The notes: generated by a model not told the origin, from the sequence alone. A stretch of DNA of 64,000 nt from Candidatus Heimdallarchaeota archaeon (GCA_019058275.1 JAHLVW010000050.1:1-64000); one strand, 5' to 3'. Numbered from the stretch's first letter, positions 9,549-19,357 are shown. Program-made: numbers and translations.

Positions 9549-10883
9549 ATGAAACAGATCCAAGTAACAGTTCCTGCAGCAGAAGGAAATGATATTGTTA
9601 AAAGCTTAAATGAAGTAGTTTCACCTTCTCAAATCACACATGTCAAAGGAAGTGATTTCAGCTTAATTTTGATAACGGTTACTCCGAATAGAACTGGTTA
9701 TGTTATGGATCATCTAATTGATTTGGGAATTGGTAGGGTTAAAGGAAGAATTTCGATTTCAGATGTTGATGCAACAATCCCTCATATTAGACCTCGAAAA
9801 CAAGATAGATTTTTGAGAAGGATATCAATTGAGGAACTTGAGCAAAATGTCTCTTCATTAACTAAATTTAATTTTAATTTCATATCACTGACTATTCTCT
9901 CATCAATACTTGCAGGAATGGGTTTGATAGGAGATGATAATGTTACTTTAATAGCTTCTATGATCATCGCTCCATTAATGGGTCCGATTGTTGCTTTTGC
10001 TTTTGGTGCAGTAACTTCAAATCAAAAAATTCTGAAGGAAGGTAGTATTGCTGAAGGTTCCGGTATACTGATTTCAATGTTTATTGGTTTTATTATAGGA
10101 TTAATCTATCGTTTTTCATTAAATGAACCTAGCGCATCTATTATTGCAAGAGGGGAACCAAATATCATTAATCTAATTATTGCGATAGTGTCTGGCTTAA
10201 CAGCAGGGATTTGTTTTGTGAGTGGTACTTCTTTGGCTCTTGTGGGTGTAGCTGCTGCAGCAGCATTATTGCCAGTAACTGTTAATGTGGGTATTGCATT
10301 AGGGATGTTTGAATGGAGAATAGCTTTAGGTAGTTTGGTACTATTCGTAACAAATGTAGTTTGTGTGCATTTAGGATGTATGATAGTCTTTTGGATTCGT
10401 AAAGTAGAACCTCCTCAAGAAGTTAAGAAAGTAAAAGCAAAACGAGCTATAAGAACGCAAATCATTGCTTTTGTGCTTGTGTTGCTTGTCGTTGCTTTTC
10501 CAATTATACAAACGACAATTCAAATAGGGCGGAAGTGGCGGTACCAGAAAATAACGAATGATGTTGCAAATGATCTGTTACAACCTTTAGATAGTGTTCT
10601 TTATCCTCCAGAGGAATTAGATGTGATAATTAGTGGAGGGATATTTGAGTTTACTGTAGATATTAGAATTAGGATTTTATCGACTGAAGCATTACCAGAT
10701 ACAATTGAATCTGATCTTAAAGATGAAATAGAGTTTAGATCAGGAACTACGATAGACTCGTTTAGCCTAGAAGTTATACTCTATCAAGACTTTAACACAA
10801 CGTCTAATCAAGAGAGCTACAAATTACCATTATTAGCTTATCCACTAGTAAAAACTAAAATGACAAGAATGCTTGGAATTTAA
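9549..10883 (+). CDS. DUF389 (TIGR00341-type) membrane protein
   Basis: A 444-aa protein with an N-terminal soluble ferredoxin-like domain (about 1-90), a hydrophobic core of about six membrane helices carrying the family hallmark SMIIAPLMGPIVAFAFGA and SGTSLALVGVAAAAALLPV, and a second soluble domain at the C-terminus (about 320-444). DUF389 proteins are widespread with no settled function. ATG 9549 gives the conventional N-terminus; TTG 9537 is also in frame. The stop TAA overlaps the stop of the convergent downstream gene in the palindrome TTAA. Confidence 0.9.
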   Translation: MKQIQVTVPAAEGNDIVKSLNEVVSPSQITHVKGSDFSLILITVTPNRTGYVMDHLIDLGIGRVKGRISISDVDATIPHIRPRKQDRFLRRISIEELEQNVSSLTKFNFNFISLTILSSILAGMGLIGDDNVTLIASMIIAPLMGPIVAFAFGAVTSNQKILKEGSIAEGSGILISMFIGFIIGLIYRFSLNEPSASIIARGEPNIINLIIAIVSGLTAGICFVSGTSLALVGVAAAAALLPVTVNVGIALGMFEWRIALGSLVLFVTNVVCVHLGCMIVFWIRKVEPPQEVKKVKAKRAIRTQIIAFVLVLLVVAFPIIQTTIQIGRKWRYQKITNDVANDLLQPLDSVLYPPEELDVIISGGIFEFTVDIRIRILSTEALPDTIESDLKDEIEFRSGTTIDSFSLEVILYQDFNTTSNQESYKLPLLAYPLVKTKMTRMLGI

Positions 10884-11680
10884 GCTTGTGAAATGCCTTC
10901 CACAGAGAGATTGTAACGTTTAAGCAGATTAGAAATTTCTTCTAATTCAGTGACTGTTTCTGCAACTAGTTTCTTTCTGTAGAGATGCGAATTAAGTTTT
11001 GAAGCTGCACGATTAATCTCATGTTTTCTCCAGACAGTCATTTCAGGATCAGCTAACATAATATGAAGTTTTTTCTTCTTCTTGTCAGCTATGAGAAAAA
11101 CATCTCTATGCATGATTTCTTTTCCAATTAATTCCTTAACAACACCTTTATCTGTTATAGTGAAAACTCTTGGAAGCACTCCTTGAAAGAGCATGTTCAT
11201 TTTCTTAAATACATTATTTAGACTCGAAGATTTGAGATCTTTATCATAATTAATATCTCGAGATATAATATTGAAGTATGGTTCAATTAAGCCATATGAA
11301 TCTAAAATTAATCTTGTGTGTTCAATATTATATATGAGAAATAGAACACAAAAACGACCAAATGTCCTAATACGATGGTCACTTGATTCCTCAGCTTTTA
11401 CTACAAAGGAAATTGCTAAGGCTCTTAAGGTCTCTCTATCTTTTACTGGAAAAGGACCAAATTGCTGGATTATTGATCTTCTTTCCTCATCATCGTCAAT
11501 ATTCTCAATAAGATCCAAAGGATTATCCAAACCAATAACAGTCATTCCCTTTATAGCTAGAATCATTGCTTCATCGTCAGCTAACTCTGTATTATTGAAA
11601 ACGATATCTGGTCCACTATCACTAAATGATGAAACTATCATACCGACTAGTTTTGGGTCATACTGATCTATAAAATCCAT
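10880..11680 (-). CDS. Unknown protein, possible longin-like N-terminal domain
   Basis: A 266-aa soluble protein. The start reads DPKLVGMIVSSFSDSGPDIV, then a pattern of small strands and a helix (VFNNTELADDEAMILAIKGM) that resembles longin/roadblock-like sensor domains seen in archaea: Gly-Pro turn, Asn after the strand, then an alpha helix. This is inference from pattern only. The C-terminal half is Lys-rich and helical, with no catalytic motif I can name. Its stop codon overlaps that of the DUF389 gene by four bases; nothing indicates a functional link. Confidence 0.7.
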   Translation of the reverse strand: MDFIDQYDPKLVGMIVSSFSDSGPDIVFNNTELADDEAMILAIKGMTVIGLDNPLDLIENIDDDEERRSIIQQFGPFPVKDRETLRALAISFVVKAEESSDHRIRTFGRFCVLFLIYNIEHTRLILDSYGLIEPYFNIISRDINYDKDLKSSSLNNVFKKMNMLFQGVLPRVFTITDKGVVKELIGKEIMHRDVFLIADKKKKKLHIMLADPEMTVWRKHEINRAASKLNSHLYRKKLVAETVTELEEISNLLKRYNLSVEGISQA

Positions 11681-12052
11681 CTTTAATTTACTCCGATGTT
11701 AGTAAAAGTATAATGAATCGACATTAATAACTTTCACGTACTACTTATTCTGCATATGGAGTATTTATTACTTTTTAATGGAACATAAATAAATGAATTA
11801 CAATCAGTTACTAATTTGTTGTAGTTATGAGATGATTACGAAAATAATAAATAAATTTGAGTTTTTTATCCAAAAAAATAGCTTTTAAGCTAATTGCCCA
11901 AACAAAATTCTTTAAATTAGGTTTGTAGCTTTGTTAAAAAGGTAAAAAAGTGTTTAGGCTGAGATTCATCTAGAACACTTAGAGCTTAAAATTATAATGA
12001 TCAAATTTTAAGAATAAAGGAAATTTATGAAAAAACGGATGGTTGATAAATA
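11681..12052. other. Divergent intergenic region upstream of the pilin gene
   Basis: 372 bases, very A/T-rich, between the start of the minus-strand unknown gene and the pilin. It should hold promoters for both. A T/A-rich box around 11986-12000 is a candidate TATA for the pilin. At 12027-12053 a nine-codon frame (MKKRMVDK, stop TAA) ends in the overlap TAATG with the pilin ATG; it may be a leader peptide coupling translation. I see no RNA gene here. Confidence 0.45.
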
Positions 12053-12505
12053 ATGTCACTCGGAAAAATGATCCTAAAAAGAAAGAAAGCAGTTTCACCT
12101 GTTATTGCAACTATTCTATTAATTGCTTTAACCGTAACTGCAGCAGCAATTGTTTATTTCGTCGTGGTTCCATTACTTACTGGAAATCCTGAATTAGTTA
12201 CTACAGATTATGGAAAAGTTTCAGGCACAACAAATCAATATGAAATTGAATTAGAGAATATTGGTCAAGATGTAGCAAATATCGCAAACTTAGAAGCTTT
12301 TGAACTAACAAATACAACTGATACATACAATCCTTCAGCAGCTTACATTGGCACTGATGCTGTAACATTTCCTTATATAATTAATCAAGGAGATACAGTT
12401 ATCTTTGTTTTAACATTCGCTATTAATTTCACACCAGGTGGTCAATATACATTAACTGTTATCTACGACAAAGGTGCAACATTAGATATTCCTTTCACTT
12501 ATTAG
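12053..12505 (+). CDS. Archaeal type IV pilin
   Basis: A 150-aa protein with a class III signal peptide: basic start (KRKK), then AVSPVIATILLIALTVTAAA, the archaeal pilin N-terminal signature. The prepilin peptidase should cut after K12, leaving the hydrophobic helix (about 14-38) as the filament core. The rest is a beta-rich, Thr/Asn-rich exposed domain. No other pilus assembly gene is nearby, so the assembly machinery must be elsewhere. A strong hairpin plus T-run follows the stop, marking it as a single-gene unit, usual for an abundant structural protein. Confidence 0.9.
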   Translation: MSLGKMILKRKKAVSPVIATILLIALTVTAAAIVYFVVVPLLTGNPELVTTDYGKVSGTTNQYEIELENIGQDVANIANLEAFELTNTTDTYNPSAAYIGTDAVTFPYIINQGDTVIFVLTFAINFTPGGQYTLTVIYDKGATLDIPFTY

Positions 12506-12531
12506 AGAATGAAAGTATCATTCTCTTTTTT
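12504..12531 (+). terminator. Perfect hairpin and T-run after pilin
   Basis: A perfect nine-pair stem (AGAGAATGA 12504-12512 with TCATTCTCT 12518-12526), five-base loop, then a T-run to 12531. It begins inside the pilin stop codon. This is the cleanest intrinsic-type terminator in the window. Confidence 0.75.
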
Positions 12532-12654
12532 CTTCTATTTTTTTAATTCGGAGCTAGAGAGGATAATAGATTTCTTCATAAGAAAAAAAGCAAATTAAGA
12601 ACAAGAACTGTTATTATGTTAGATGTTTTTTTGATTAATGAAATAATTGTTTTA

Positions 12655-12675
12655 TTTACCTTTATATACTTATAC
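12655..12675 (+). promoter_or_regulatory. TATA-like box upstream of flotillin gene
   Basis: TTTATATACTTATA at 12661-12674 is the best TATA-like element in the 296-base gap between pilin and flotillin-like genes. It would put the transcript start near 12690, giving a leader of about 110 bases. Assignment is by pattern only. Confidence 0.4.
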
Positions 12676-12801
12676 GTTTCTATTTAATACAAGTAAAAGC
12701 TCTAAATGAAAATTCGTCTTTTCCTATCGAGGACTTGAAAAACAAAGACTTTTACAGTTTATTCAATCCTTAGTAAAATATGAGGGGATAAAAGAAATAA
12801 G

Positions 12802-14025
12802 ATGGCACTAACAGCAACAACAATTGGATTAGTAATTGCAGGAGTTTGTGCATTGGGGTTATTGTTTCTGATTTTCTTAATTAGTAGATACAGGAAATTT
12901 AAGACCAATGAGTATGTAATCAGATTTAGAAATGGTAAAATAAAATCAGCTGGAAAAGGTGGCAGATGTTTTCTTATGCCCATAATAGATGAAATAGTGG
13001 TTATACCTACAACAACCCAACAAACATTTCTTGAGGCAAAAGAAAAAGTTCTTTCAAGAGAATTTCAAGACGTATCTGTAAATGCGTTTGTATTCTGGAA
13101 AGTCATTAAACCTGACGTAGCCTTTACTGCTGTCTCATGGAATGTAAGAGAAACTGATTACATTGAGACGATCATTAAAAACGCAGCAGAAAGTATTATT
13201 CGTACAACATGTGCAAATATGCCTTTAGAAGCAATTATTAGAGAAAGAAATGAAATCATTACTGCTGTATCAAAAGAGCTGCACGATTTGTTAGCTGATA
13301 TGGGCATCGTTGTCATTTCCGTTGAAATTAGAGATGTTGAAGTATTGAATCCAACACTCAAATCAAATATGGAAGCTACAAAACAGATAAACGAAGAAGA
13401 AACTGCAAAACTAAGAAGAGCTAAAATGGAAGAAGTTACCAGACTAAGAGATCTAGAAGTTACAAGAAAAACAGGAGTTCAAGAACAATCAGTTCAATTA
13501 GTAATACAAAAGGAAGCTAAAAACAGAGAAATTCAGATTCAAAAACTTGAAATGAATAGAACTGAAATTGAAGCTGATACATTGCGAAAGAAAGTTACAA
13601 TTGAAGCAGATGCAGAATATGAAAGAATGAAAAGAATAGCTGACGGTGAACGAGCACAGCTAATTGCTAAAGCTCAAGGTGAAGCTGCAGCTGTAAAAGA
13701 GAGACTTATAGCTGAAGCTGATGGTATTCTTGAACAAGTTCAATCATTATCTCAAGCAGATCCCAAATTCTTCCAACTTAAAATAGTTGAAATGCTTCCT
13801 GAGATCTACAGACAATTAAATGTAGACAAAATGTTTGTTATGGGCGATGGGCAGCAAGCATTTTCAAGTATAGCTGAATCAATCATACCATTCCTAACTG
13901 TTCTTCCAGAGATCACTGGCAGAAGTCTTGCTTTCTCAAAAGAAGTATCTGAAACAGTAACAACGAAAGCAAATACAAAAGATAAGAAACAACTACCTGC
14001 TGCAAAGAAAGTTGAGAAAAAATAG
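12802..14025 (+). CDS. Flotillin-like SPFH (band 7) protein
   Basis: A 407-aa membrane-anchored scaffold protein. Residues 8-28 form one membrane helix, followed by an SPFH/band 7 domain (about 35-190) and a long Glu/Ala/Lys-rich coiled coil (about 195-320) with the EADAEYERMKRIADGE type repeats seen in flotillins. The tail after 340 is globular then Lys-rich. Flotillins organise membrane microdomains and are usually encoded beside an NfeD-like protein; that is the case here (gene at 14182). Between the two genes lie three hairpins, so expression of the partner may be tuned separately. Confidence 0.9.
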   Translation: MALTATTIGLVIAGVCALGLLFLIFLISRYRKFKTNEYVIRFRNGKIKSAGKGGRCFLMPIIDEIVVIPTTTQQTFLEAKEKVLSREFQDVSVNAFVFWKVIKPDVAFTAVSWNVRETDYIETIIKNAAESIIRTTCANMPLEAIIRERNEIITAVSKELHDLLADMGIVVISVEIRDVEVLNPTLKSNMEATKQINEEETAKLRRAKMEEVTRLRDLEVTRKTGVQEQSVQLVIQKEAKNREIQIQKLEMNRTEIEADTLRKKVTIEADAEYERMKRIADGERAQLIAKAQGEAAAVKERLIAEADGILEQVQSLSQADPKFFQLKIVEMLPEIYRQLNVDKMFVMGDGQQAFSSIAESIIPFLTVLPEITGRSLAFSKEVSETVTTKANTKDKKQLPAAKKVEKK

Positions 14026-14028
14026 CTG

Positions 14029-14094
14029 CATGAATTTTCTAGTTAAAATTCATGACTCTCATTTGAGAGAATCATGGGAGAATAGCTCTCCCAT
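14029..14094 (+). promoter_or_regulatory. Three consecutive hairpins between flotillin and NfeD-like genes
   Basis: Directly after the flotillin stop come three stems: 14029-14038 with 14045-14054 (ten pairs, six-base loop), 14056-14060 with 14065-14069 (five pairs), and 14074-14081 with 14087-14094 (eight pairs, perfect). GAGAG at 14065-14069 could pair instead with CTCTC at 14086-14090, so the second and third stems are mutually exclusive options. No strong T-run follows. Possible roles are transcript processing, attenuation or 3'-end protection; this is inference. Confidence 0.5.
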
Positions 14095-14181
14095 CTTCAA
14101 TTATTTAATTTAGTAAAAAATTACAACAAATAATGATAGAAAGAACAAAATGAAGATTAACTCAGGAGGTAAAAATAAAAG

Positions 14182-15033
14182 TTGACATTTTTTGGCTCAA
14201 TACTTGAGATAATCACAGTAAATGCTGATTTATTAGCATGGGAAATATGGCTGAAAGGTTTCTGTATTGGGTTCTTTATTTTTGGGTTAATCGTTTTTGC
14301 TGTTGTATTTGTAACCATGGGTTTGAGTGCTGGTCATAGTCTATCTCAAGATGTTGATCATGATGCTGATTTATCTATAGATAAGGATGTATCAATAGAC
14401 AAAGACATTTCTATCGACAAAGATATCTCCATTGATAAGGACATCTCTGTGGATAAAGACATATCAATAGACAAGGATGTGAGTCTAGACAAGGATATAC
14501 CAGCTGGTTATGAGCTAGGCATTCAAACACCTGATCATATTGCTGGTCCTTTACACGTTGAAGAAGGGACAGCAGCACCATTGATGTTATCATTAGCAGT
14601 ATTCTCGATAAGTTTTGGAGGATTAGGTTTACTATTGTTTTGGCAACAACCAGATATGAATTCTTATAGTCGTTTATCAGTGGTATTACTGGTACCAATT
14701 GTCTTAGCAGTTTTAGTAGATCTTATATGGCGAAGGATTGCGGTTTCTGAGACCTATCGTTTACCAACAAACCAAGATTTTATCGGAACAGAAGCAGTTG
14801 TTTTTGTAAATGTAGATTCAGAAGGTGGAACAATTAGAGTGGAACTTCCAGATCAATTAGAACCACTAAAAGTTCCTGCGAAAGCAGTTCATAAACATCA
14901 AGAATTTTTACGAGATCAACTTGTGTTTATAGTTGGAGTAGATAAAAACTTCTACTTAGTTGATGATACACGTGATTTACTAACAGGTAAACAGTCTAAG
15001 ACTATTAATTCAGAAATAGATAAAGAGGAGTAA
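14182..15033 (+). CDS. NfeD-like membrane protein with hexapeptide repeat
   Basis: A 283-aa protein starting at TTG 14182 (AGGAGGT at 14164-14170, somewhat distant). It has an N-terminal membrane helix (about 20-50), a seven-fold repeat of S-I-D-K-D-I (residues 65-106), two further membrane helices (about 132-180), and a C-terminal domain (about 195-265) with the beta-barrel pattern of the NfeD OB fold (IGTEAVVFVNVDSEGGTIRV). NfeD-like proteins partner SPFH scaffolds, matching the flotillin gene just upstream. The charged repeat between membrane helices is not part of the usual family architecture. Confidence 0.8.
   Translation: MTFFGSILEIITVNADLLAWEIWLKGFCIGFFIFGLIVFAVVFVTMGLSAGHSLSQDVDHDADLSIDKDVSIDKDISIDKDISIDKDISVDKDISIDKDVSLDKDIPAGYELGIQTPDHIAGPLHVEEGTAAPLMLSLAVFSISFGGLGLLLFWQQPDMNSYSRLSVVLLVPIVLAVLVDLIWRRIAVSETYRLPTNQDFIGTEAVVFVNVDSEGGTIRVELPDQLEPLKVPAKAVHKHQEFLRDQLVFIVGVDKNFYLVDDTRDLLTGKQSKTINSEIDKEE
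14374..14499 (+). repeat. Seven tandem 18-bp units encoding SIDKD(I/V)
   Basis: Seven in-frame copies, 14374-14391 through 14482-14499, translate to SIDKDV, SIDKDI (three times), SVDKDI, SIDKDV and SLDKDI. The DNA units differ mostly at synonymous third positions, so the peptide repeat is under selection or is old. Copy number may vary between strains. Confidence 0.9.
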
Positions 15034-15036
15034 ATA

Positions 15037-15925
15037 CTAGAGCAGTATTTTTTTAAGATGGGCTTTTAGCTCTGGACCAATCTCCTCATCTTTCAAACAA
15101 AATTCTACAAATGCTTTTGCGTATAGAGGGAAGGTTCCTGTATCAAAACGAATTTCATTGTTCTGCAGTTCTAAAGCAACGATTTTGTTATTTTCTCGAG
15201 ATAACCTTATTGCATCAGTAAGTTGTTTTTCACCGCCTTTTCCAAAACCAATTTTTTCTATGTAATCAAAAATTCTGGTTTTGAAAACATATCTGCCACA
15301 AATGGCTAGATTACTTGGAGCTTCTTCGATAGAAGGTTTTTCAACTAAATCTTCTACAATGTACTTACCTGTGTGATTTTTGGAACTTATTAATCCATTA
15401 TATTCTTTGATTGACATAATTCCGTAACGATTACAATGTTCAATTGGTATTCGCTCTGCTGAGAGTGTACAGAGAGCTTGTGTTTCCTTATGAAAATTAA
15501 TTAACCTCAACAAGTGATTGGGATTTTGCTGAGAATCAATAATGGTATCACCTAATGTTACAACAAAATCCTCTCCATTAACAAATTTCTTTGCCAAATA
15601 GACAGCATCAGCTAGACCAGTAGTTACTGCTTGTCTTACATAAAAAATCTGTACGCTCAGGTTTTCAAGAGCTTCCAGATCACAGATTTGGGCAACCTTA
15701 TTCCTCTTCTTTAAGTCCTCCAAAAGAATAGGATCTTTATCAAAATGATCATCTATAGCTCGTTTATTTTTACCAGTAATAATCAGAATTTCCTTAATAC
15801 TTGCATCTACAAGATCTTCTACAATATATTGTATTACTGGTTTTTTTGCTACGGGCAACATTTCGTTTGGTTGCAGGAAGCAACCTTGTTCCTAATCCCG
15901 CTGCTCGGATTATACCTTTCAACAT
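15037..15925 (-). pseudogene. galU: UTP-glucose-1-phosphate uridylyltransferase, frame broken by short deletion
   Basis: GalU makes UDP-glucose from UTP and glucose-1-phosphate. The N-terminus starts at ATG 15925 and reads MLKGIIRAAGLGTRLLPATK, the nucleotide-binding signature, but the frame is then lost: the next codons give RNVARS. The rest (MLPVAKKPVIQYIVEDLV onward, 274 aa to 15037) is in another frame and includes GDTII, an EKP block and the sugar-binding FGKGGEKQLTDAI. The invariant PKE before MLP is missing. The junction near 15862 reads CGAAATGTTG, fitting loss of about 11 bp between two GAAAT repeats. The stop lies three bases from the convergent NfeD-like gene's stop. Confidence 0.8.
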
Positions 15926-16050
15926 TATTCACATCCAAATTTTATCGAGTTGCAATCTTTGTGTCTTCAAAGATTACTATCAAGTAAATTCTCGACAAAA
16001 ATTCCTTATAAATAGCTAAAAAATGAAATACAAAATATGCATTGAAAAAT

Positions 16051-16081
16051 AAGAAAAAAGGAACATCTAAAAATTAGATGT
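16051..16081 (-). terminator. Hairpin terminator after atpB
   Basis: A perfect eight-pair stem (16063-16070 with 16074-16081) starts within the atpB stop region on the minus strand and is followed by a T-rich stretch reading toward 16051. It should end the atpA-atpB transcript. Confidence 0.65.
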
Positions 16082-17534
16082 CTCTTGAATCATAATTTTT
16101 ATTTGAATCACGATTATTTGGATGGAAGAAATCAATAATCTTTTCGGAAATACGCTTTAATTCTCTTCTTGGATTTGGGAAGTTTTTCAAAAGATCCCAA
16201 CCAATATCTAATGATTCAAAGATATTTCGATTCTCATCCCTACCTTGGTTGATGAATTTTCCTTCAAACTCATCAGCAAATTGAAGGAATCGATGGTCTT
16301 CCTCAGTCAAAGATTCTTCACCAACGACTGCAACAAGGTTACGAAGGTCAATACCTCTAGCGTATGCATAGTATAATTGATCTGCAAGTTCTTTATGGTC
16401 TCTACGAGTTAATCCCTTGCCAATACCTTCTTTCATAAGACGACTTAGTGATGGACCTACATTTATTGGAGGATAAATTCCACGTCTATGTAATCCTCTA
16501 TCTAACAAAACTTGACCCTCTGTAATGTATCCAGATAAATCTGGTACTGGATGAGTCATATCATCGTTTGGCATGGAAAGGATAGGCATCTGTGTAATTG
16601 TTCCTTTTCTACCCTTAATACGACCAGCTCTTTCATAAATGGATGCTAAATCAGAATAGAGATAACCAGGATAACCTCTTCTACCAGGTACTTCTTCTCT
16701 TGCAGCGCCAATTTCTCGGAGTGATTCTGCATAGTTTGTCATATCTGTTAGAATTACTAGCAAGTGCATATCGCATTCAAAAGCGAGATATTCTGCAGCA
16801 GTTAAAGCTAATCTTGGAGTAATAATTCGTTCAATTGCTGGATCATCAGCTAGATTAAGGAAAAGAACTACTCGATCAAGAGCTCCGCTCTTTTCGAATT
16901 CATTTCTAAAGAATTGTGCTTCTTCTGCAGTAATGCCCATTGCTGCAAATACTACTGCGAAATCCTCTTCTCGACCTAATACTGCAGCTTGTCGTGCGAT
17001 TTGTGCAGCAACTTCGTTATGTGGAAGTCCGCTTGCAGAAAAGATAGGTAGTTTTTGACCACGAATAAGAGTAAATAATCCATCCAATGTTGATATTCCT
17101 GTTTGAATAAACTCTCGAGGATATTGTCTTGCATATGGATTTATTGGCGAACCTGAAATAGGCAACTCATCGTCTGGTATAATAGGAGGTTGTCCATCAA
17201 TAGGCTCACCTCTACCAGAGAAAATTCTACCGAGCAAGTCATTTGACACAGGAAGTTTCATTGTTTCTCCTATGAATTGAATTGTTGTTTGATCAACATC
17301 CATTCCAGAAGTTCCTTCAAAAAGCTGGACAACAGCTAAATCCCTTGAAACTTCTAGTATCTGCCCAGAGCGTTCTTCACCTGATGGAAGTTTTATTCGA
17401 GCTATTTCACCGTAGGAAACTCCTGCTTTGCCTTTCAAGTCAACAAATAACAAAGGACCAGATACTTCAGTTGCTGTTTTAAAAATTCTTTTTGATAATG
17501 ATTCTGGATTTATTTTTGATGGTGTTTGAGTCAT
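16074..17534 (-). CDS. atpB: A-type ATP synthase subunit B
   Basis: Non-catalytic nucleotide-binding subunit of the A3B3 head of the archaeal ATP synthase, 486 aa. It shows the N-terminal beta barrel, the degenerate P-loop region [17 protein letters not shown] typical of subunit [17 protein letters not shown], and the ARG-type C-terminal helical domain with [14 protein letters not shown]. Start ATG 17534 is 11 bases downstream of the atpA stop. Only A and B are encoded here; other subunits must lie elsewhere. A hairpin terminator follows. Confidence 0.97.
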   Translation of the reverse strand: MTQTPSKINPESLSKRIFKTATEVSGPLLFVDLKGKAGVSYGEIARIKLPSGEERSGQILEVSRDLAVVQLFEGTSGMDVDQTTIQFIGETMKLPVSNDLLGRIFSGRGEPIDGQPPIIPDDELPISGSPINPYARQYPREFIQTGISTLDGLFTLIRGQKLPIFSASGLPHNEVAAQIARQAAVLGREEDFAVVFAAMGITAEEAQFFRNEFEKSGALDRVVLFLNLADDPAIERIITPRLALTAAEYLAFECDMHLLVILTDMTNYAESLREIGAAREEVPGRRGYPGYLYSDLASIYERAGRIKGRKGTITQMPILSMPNDDMTHPVPDLSGYITEGQVLLDRGLHRRGIYPPINVGPSLSRLMKEGIGKGLTRRDHKELADQLYYAYARGIDLRNLVAVVGEESLTEEDHRFLQFADEFEGKFINQGRDENRNIFESLDIGWDLLKNFPNPRRELKRISEKIIDFFHPNNRDSNKNYDSRDI

Positions 17535-17545
17535 TTCTATTGCTC

Positions 17546-19357
17546 CTAATCTTTCTTCAAATCAGTCATCATTCGACCGCTGATACGATCAACAATGTCA
17601 TCAGCATGGAGAGCATCAATTTCTGCTAGAATTCCTGCGAGCTCACCTTCTGCTTTTTCGTTGGGTATGTATTTCATACGTGTTATTTTATCAATGATTG
17701 GCAAATTCATCATTTCAGGAAGTTTTACTCCTTGATTATACAACTCTCGCATTTTATTATAAAAGTCAATAATAACTTTGAGCATTGACCATTGTTTCTG
17801 AATTGTTGAATAACTGTCAACTTCATTGAAAGCATTTTGTTGTAGAAAGTCTTCTTTGATCATCCTAGCTGCTTCCAGAATAATCTTTTCGGATTCAGGA
17901 AGAGCTTCAGGACCTACAAGCTGCACAATATCCTCCAACTCCTTGTCCTTTTGGAGTAGAGCCATTGCTTCAGATCTATATCTTAAGAAGTTTGGATCAA
18001 CCTCTTTTGAAAACCAAGGACTTAATTCATTAGTATAAAGTGTATAAGATACTAAGTAATCAATCGCTGGAAAGTGCCTTCTTGCTGCTAAATCCTTACT
18101 AAGAGCCCAGAAGACTTTAGTAATTCTTAAAGTGTTTTGAGTAACTGGTTCAGAAAAATCTCCACCAGGAGGACTTACTGCACCTGTAATTGTGATTGAT
18201 CCTTGTCTATCCTCAGTGCTAAGAGTTCTTACTCTACCAGCTCTTTCGTAAAATTGTGCGATTTTACTGGCAAGATAAGCTGGGTAACCAGATTCACCAG
18301 GCATTTCTTCTAACCTACCTGATATTTCCCTCATAGCTTCTGCCCAACGAGAAGTACTATCAGCCATTAATGCGACATCGTATCCCATATCTCTATAGTA
18401 TTCTGCCAAGGTCATCCCTGTATAGACACTTGCTTCTCTAGCAGCTACAGGCATATTACTTGTGTTTGCTATCAGAATAGTTCTATTCATTAATGGTTCA
18501 CCTGTATTTGGATCTATCAATTGAGGGAAATCTTCAAGAACGTTGGTCATTTCATTTCCTCTTTCTCCACAACCAATGTAGACTACAATCTGGGCATCAG
18601 ACCATTTAGCTAATTGGTGCTGAGAAACAGTTTTTCCTGTTCCAAATCCTCCGGGAATTGCACTTGTACCTCCCTTAGCAATTGGGAAGAAAGTGTCAAA
18701 AACCCTCTGTCCGGTAAGTAGTGGAATAGTTGGTTCTAAACGTTCTTTAATTGGACGACCAAAACGAACTGGCCATTTTTGAAGCATTGGAACATCTATT
18801 TCACTTCCATTATTTTTTATTTTGAAAATTGGGTCATTAATTGTATAATCGCCAGCTTTAACGATACTTGAGATTGTTCCTTGAACACCAGGTGGAACCA
18901 TAACTCTATGGGATACAACTGGTCCTTCTTGAACAGTTCCTATAATATCTCCTGTGACTACTTTTGCTCCTTTCGCAACTGTTGGAACAAAAAGCCATTT
19001 CTTATCATATTCTAAAGGAAGAGTAACTACTCCTCTTCGTATGAAATCATCTTTAGTTTGTTCTAAAATTAATGGTAAGGGACGTTGAATTCCATCGTAG
19101 ATTTGACCTATTAATCCAGGAGCTAATTCAGCACTTAAACCTACTCCAGTTCCTACGACTTTTTCATTTGGTAAGAGACCAACCGTTTCCTCATATACCT
19201 GAATTGTGCAAACTTCCCCTTGTATTCTGATAATCTCGCCAATAAGCCCTTCATCGCCAACTTTACAGACTTCATACATTGAACTTCCTAGCATCCCATC
19301 GGCTTCAACTACGGGACCAGAAATTCTTAGAATCTTTCCAATTCTTTCTGTTGACAC
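17546..19357 (-). CDS. atpA: A-type ATP synthase catalytic subunit A
   Basis: Catalytic subunit, 603 aa, typical length including the roughly 90-residue non-homologous insert of A/V-type subunits. The P-loop reads GGFGTGKT (commonly GPFGSGKT), followed by [33 protein letters not shown] and the GSIT motif. The two P-loop substitutions (Pro to Gly, Ser to Thr) are conservative but worth noting. Start is GTG 19357 with GAGG nine bases upstream; no better start exists. It is the first gene of an atpA-atpB operon. Confidence 0.97.
   Translation of the reverse strand: MSTERIGKILRISGPVVEADGMLGSSMYEVCKVGDEGLIGEIIRIQGEVCTIQVYEETVGLLPNEKVVGTGVGLSAELAPGLIGQIYDGIQRPLPLILEQTKDDFIRRGVVTLPLEYDKKWLFVPTVAKGAKVVTGDIIGTVQEGPVVSHRVMVPPGVQGTISSIVKAGDYTINDPIFKIKNNGSEIDVPMLQKWPVRFGRPIKERLEPTIPLLTGQRVFDTFFPIAKGGTSAIPGGFGTGKTVSQHQLAKWSDAQIVVYIGCGERGNEMTNVLEDFPQLIDPNTGEPLMNRTILIANTSNMPVAAREASVYTGMTLAEYYRDMGYDVALMADSTSRWAEAMREISGRLEEMPGESGYPAYLASKIAQFYERAGRVRTLSTEDRQGSITITGAVSPPGGDFSEPVTQNTLRITKVFWALSKDLAARRHFPAIDYLVSYTLYTNELSPWFSKEVDPNFLRYRSEAMALLQKDKELEDIVQLVGPEALPESEKIILEAARMIKEDFLQQNAFNEVDSYSTIQKQWSMLKVIIDFYNKMRELYNQGVKLPEMMNLPIIDKITRMKYIPNEKAEGELAGILAEIDALHADDIVDRISGRMMTDLKKD

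Noticed and set aside
14374-14499. CRISPR-like or intergenic tandem repeat
   Set aside because: Units are contiguous, 18 bp, in frame inside a coding gene and differ at synonymous sites; it is a peptide repeat.
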